This document shows, one piece after another, positions 52,627-64,000 of a stretch of DNA of 64,000 nt; within the stretch, counting starts at the first letter, position 1; every line of letters begins with the position of its first letter. The notes under the pieces were generated by a model. That model was not told where the DNA came from. It made no database searches and was given only the letters and a program-made list of their open reading frames with translations. The stretch spans positions 92,155,261 through 92,219,260 of the forward strand of contig NC_081829.1 of NCBI RefSeq assembly GCF_030867095.1. Reading direction: 5' to 3'. The position numbers and the translations under genes are program-made. Source of the stretch: Alligator mississippiensis. Lineage: Eukaryota; Chordata; Crocodylia; Alligatoridae.

Positions 52627-52961
52627 TACTTTAACTAAGTTTAGTGTTTTCTGTTATTCTGTACCCACACAAATAGCACACAGTATAATGGGTATTACTT
52701 AAATTTTTAAAAGTAACAAGTCCTTGGGAAATGATACTGTTAACTTCATGACTTATGCATATTTGGAAAAAATAACTTTAAATTAATAATCAGGTTAAGA
52801 AAAAAACTAGAGGAAGACCTGACAAGTCTGTTAAGATTCTCTCAAATATACAGTGAAAGCAGGTGTATCTTAATATCTAAAGTAGTTTTTGGCTGTATTA
52901 TATTTTAACAGTTGATATTTAAAGTAGTCTCTCAATTTTTAAAATAAACTGAATTTTTATA

Positions 52962-53126
52962 AGTAGGGACTTAATTTGTGGTTTCACAGAAACCGTGAAA
53001 TCCTGGACTGTCCATGAAATCAACACCAGAAAAAAAATGTTGGCAACCAGTGGTCCTCACTGCCAGGAGCAGGCTGTGAAAAAGCCTTTGTCTTACCACA
53101 ATTTTAAGTAGGTCCCTGTTCATAAG
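52962..53126. mobile_element. Short MITE (gggacttaattt family)
   Basis: The left end tagggacttaatttgtgg and right end ccacaattttaagtaggtccct are inverted repeats of about 18 bp with mismatches. Typical small non-autonomous DNA element. Target duplication not resolved. Confidence 0.65.
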
Positions 53127-54885
53127 CTGCACCTAGACTTTTCAGCTGCTAAAAGGTACCTGCCTCTGACCTTTATTTGTAAACCCTGTTGCAAGCAACT
53201 AAATTGTCACTGAACACGCGTTCAAAATTCATTGTTTTGTTTCATTCATTTGCAAGGAGTATATTGTACTTGAATGGCAAAATACAGCTGCCATCATCAT
53301 TTCCACTAAACGCATTAGGTGGAGGTTTCCAATGTGAGGAGCAGCAATGAAATGGTGACAAATGTTAGTATTCCTTATTTACATGCTGGTAATTTGAATG
53401 CAAAAGTTAACACTGCACAGTTGATGAGTGGTAGGAAATCACACTTCACAATTCAATCTTACACTGCAAGCAGACAGAATTTGAAATACAAAGTGATATA
53501 ACGCAGGCTTCATTATGAGGAAGGCTAGGAATCTTCTTAAGTTATTCTGGTCAATAATTGCATTTGTAGCAAGTCTGCAGGAAATATTGAATCCTCAAAA
53601 TTTAGCGTTTGTTCCTCCCCATATATTTGTATTGTTGCTGTATAAATTCCTTCTGTTTCCCTGCTGTAAATCCTACATGTTATCTACCATTACCAAATAC
53701 TGGCTTCTGTTCAGTCTTAGATTTTGCTTTTGATAGAGGCAAGTAAGTTGATTGCTCCTTATTTTTTTGCAGCTGTTTGTGCATGTTATGCTGGAGGGCA
53801 TTAGTGGTAGCAGTCAATCAGACCTGGTAGAAGTCTGCCACTATTGAACATTATACATTCAAGCATAATGAGGATGCAATGAAAAGTCCCTTTGCTTACT
53901 AGTAGCTGGGACAATACAAGTCACAACCCAAGCCACTGGCTAGCATGGCAGGGAGTGAGCAAAAGCAAAGCCAAGAGACCCCGGGGTCACCCTGGTGATG
54001 GAGAAGAGGTGGTGCCAGTGTTGGGAGGCAGCAAGGAAACTGGTGTGTGAGGGCAGGTTGTTTCCTGGAATGGCAGAGCTGAACTGCTGAATTAGGAAAC
54101 TACCTCAGCTTGTTCAGAGAAATGGGACTCTTGGTATTTACAAGAGCGCACCAAAGACATTTGATTCCTTGTCATCAAGGCATTGCAACTTGTCTCCTGA
54201 AGACTGACCAACAGGTCAGCCTAAAAAGGCCAGTGGTGTTTCTAGAGTCTTCACAGTGAATTGTCTGGACACGTGCAGAAGCATTCTGAAACGAAGAGGA
54301 GACAACATTGTGTGACCAGCCACCTTGGGGAAGCTGGCCAGCAAGCGCGCTCGGCTATTTGCAATCTGTGTACCTGAGCTTTGCTGTATGGAGCAGTTTC
54401 TACATCTGGTGATTCTGCAAACATTCATTCTGCCAACTCCTTTCTGAGAGGGTGGCTGTACAGTATTACAGACTGAGGTAGAGGGCCATCTTCAAGCAGC
54501 TAGATGCTTCTTTGTAGGGTGTGAAGCTGGCAGAAATGGGAAGCTGTTTTCTCACCTCACCAGGTTGCTGTGTAGAGATGTTTTGCCAGTTGTGTGTACA
54601 GGCTGTGTATGGACAGTCAGGGCTCAGCAATGAGGAACTGTGTGGGTTATTTTTTTTGACTGAGTGGGAGGAGGGTGATAGCCTCCTCCGACTCTGGAAA
54701 AAATGTTTATGGGCGGTAGCTGGAACGTGATCCCATACTCCACAGAATGATTTTTGTGTCTTTGTGCTTGTTCCTAACGGCAAGTGGACTCGTGTACTAT
54801 AATATCAGTTACTATGGAAGCCCTGGTTTTTGCTATTTGTGTGAAAGTAGCCACTCTGATTTCTTTTTTTTAAATGGAACTAAAC

Positions 54886-55150
54886 CAGTGGTTCTTAAGC
54901 TTTTTAGACTCAAGACACCCCTCAACAATGCCAGCTCTTAGTTTTTACTGATTTTTGAGTATCGAAAAATAACAGAGCAGGGATTTTTCTGTTGCAAAGA
55001 ACTCGGCCCACACCTATGGATTTCTATTTGAAATCTCTAGGTTTATCCTGTGAATCATGTTGCAAACCTAGCACTGCTAATAACATTGGCACCCTTGAAA
55101 GGAGATCAAGGCACCCCAGGATGTTGCAGCACTCTTGTTGAGAATCACTG
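54886..55150. mobile_element. cagtggttct-type hAT element, 265 bp
   Basis: The ends cagtggttcttaagc and ttgagaatcactg are inverted repeats. The 8-bp flanks aactaaac and agctgagc agree at five positions, the differences being A/G transitions, as expected of an old duplication. The interior is shared with remnants at 14.9, 21.6 and 40.2 kb. Lies 340 bp before the first CCDC186 coding exon. Confidence 0.75.
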
Positions 55151-55489
55151 AGCTGAGCTCTGTCACCTCTATGGTTTCACCTTTCAGATTGCAAGAGTTA
55201 CTAGAAGGTAGGAAAATACACTAATTAACAGTAGTTAGTATCATAGCACTTTGATTCTTCCCACCCTCTCTTGAAACTCGATGTAATCAGTAGCGTGTCC
55301 ATTCAGCAGACAGAATGCTAAACTGGGCAAAACCCTGGTTAAACTTTGGCCAGAAGCAAATTCTTTCTACCCTGTCCTGAGTTTTGATTTCCAATTGAAT
55401 CTTTCTCTCCCCAGTCCCTCAGGTTGGTTTATTTTATTTTTTTTAATCCTGTCTCTTTGAAGTTAACACTGTCTACATTCTCTTTCCAG

Positions 55490-64000
<8,511 letters not shown>

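Noticed and set aside
52292..52702. 136-codon plus-strand frame and antisense frames
   Set aside because: They sit in the second Helitron-like element and its GC-rich filler. No Rep or helicase motif.

Overview
The window is nuclear DNA of an amniote, most likely a sauropsid and plausibly a crocodilian. Short exons with GT/AG borders sit in long introns. CR1 LINE 3' ends carry the 'gttggactagatga...ccttcca' tail seen in archosaurs and turtles. Many non-autonomous DNA transposons (hAT, Tigger, Harbinger-like, Helitron-like) and a Penelope-like fragment are present. The species call is inference from repeats; the gene calls rest on conceptual translation of each exon.

Two genes are recognised, arranged head to head as in human 10q25. 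On the minus strand, about 1.18-25.1 kb holds the 5' half of TDRD1, the germline MYND/Tudor scaffold of the piRNA pathway. Thirteen coding exons join in frame with no stop, giving about 599 residues: N-terminal tail, MYND zinc finger, Tudor 1 and most of Tudor 2. The C-terminal half lies off the left edge. A CpG island at about 27.95-28.43 kb is its probable promoter. It carries MYB-type sites, three CACGTG boxes, an NRF1-type site and a TCTCGCGAGA element. On the plus strand, a second CpG island (about 41.9-42.9 kb) is the probable promoter and non-coding exon 1 of CCDC186. The first three coding exons follow at 55.5, 61.2 and 63.85 kb, about 317 residues; the rest lies off the right edge.

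The 13 kb between the two islands contains no gene I can support. It holds a 1.1 kb hAT element with a perfect 8-bp target duplication, a GC-rich minisatellite, a large inverted repeat (39.4-39.87 kb), a GIY-YIG fragment of a Penelope-like element and a LINE 3' end with a nested insertion beside the CCDC186 promoter. The TDRD1 introns carry a degenerate LINE, CR1 copies, several hAT and hairpin MITEs, and a nest (CR1 inside hAT) that fills most of the intron splitting the MYND finger. The large CCDC186 intron 1 carries a reversed CR1, a Tigger MITE and two head-to-tail Helitron-like elements. CCDC186 intron 3 has an 88-bp perfect palindrome.

The two genes act in different processes: TDRD1 in germ-granule piRNA biogenesis, CCDC186 in Golgi/endosome trafficking. 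Nothing here links them functionally beyond conserved neighbourhood. I found no tRNA, rRNA, CRISPR array or intact transposase gene.
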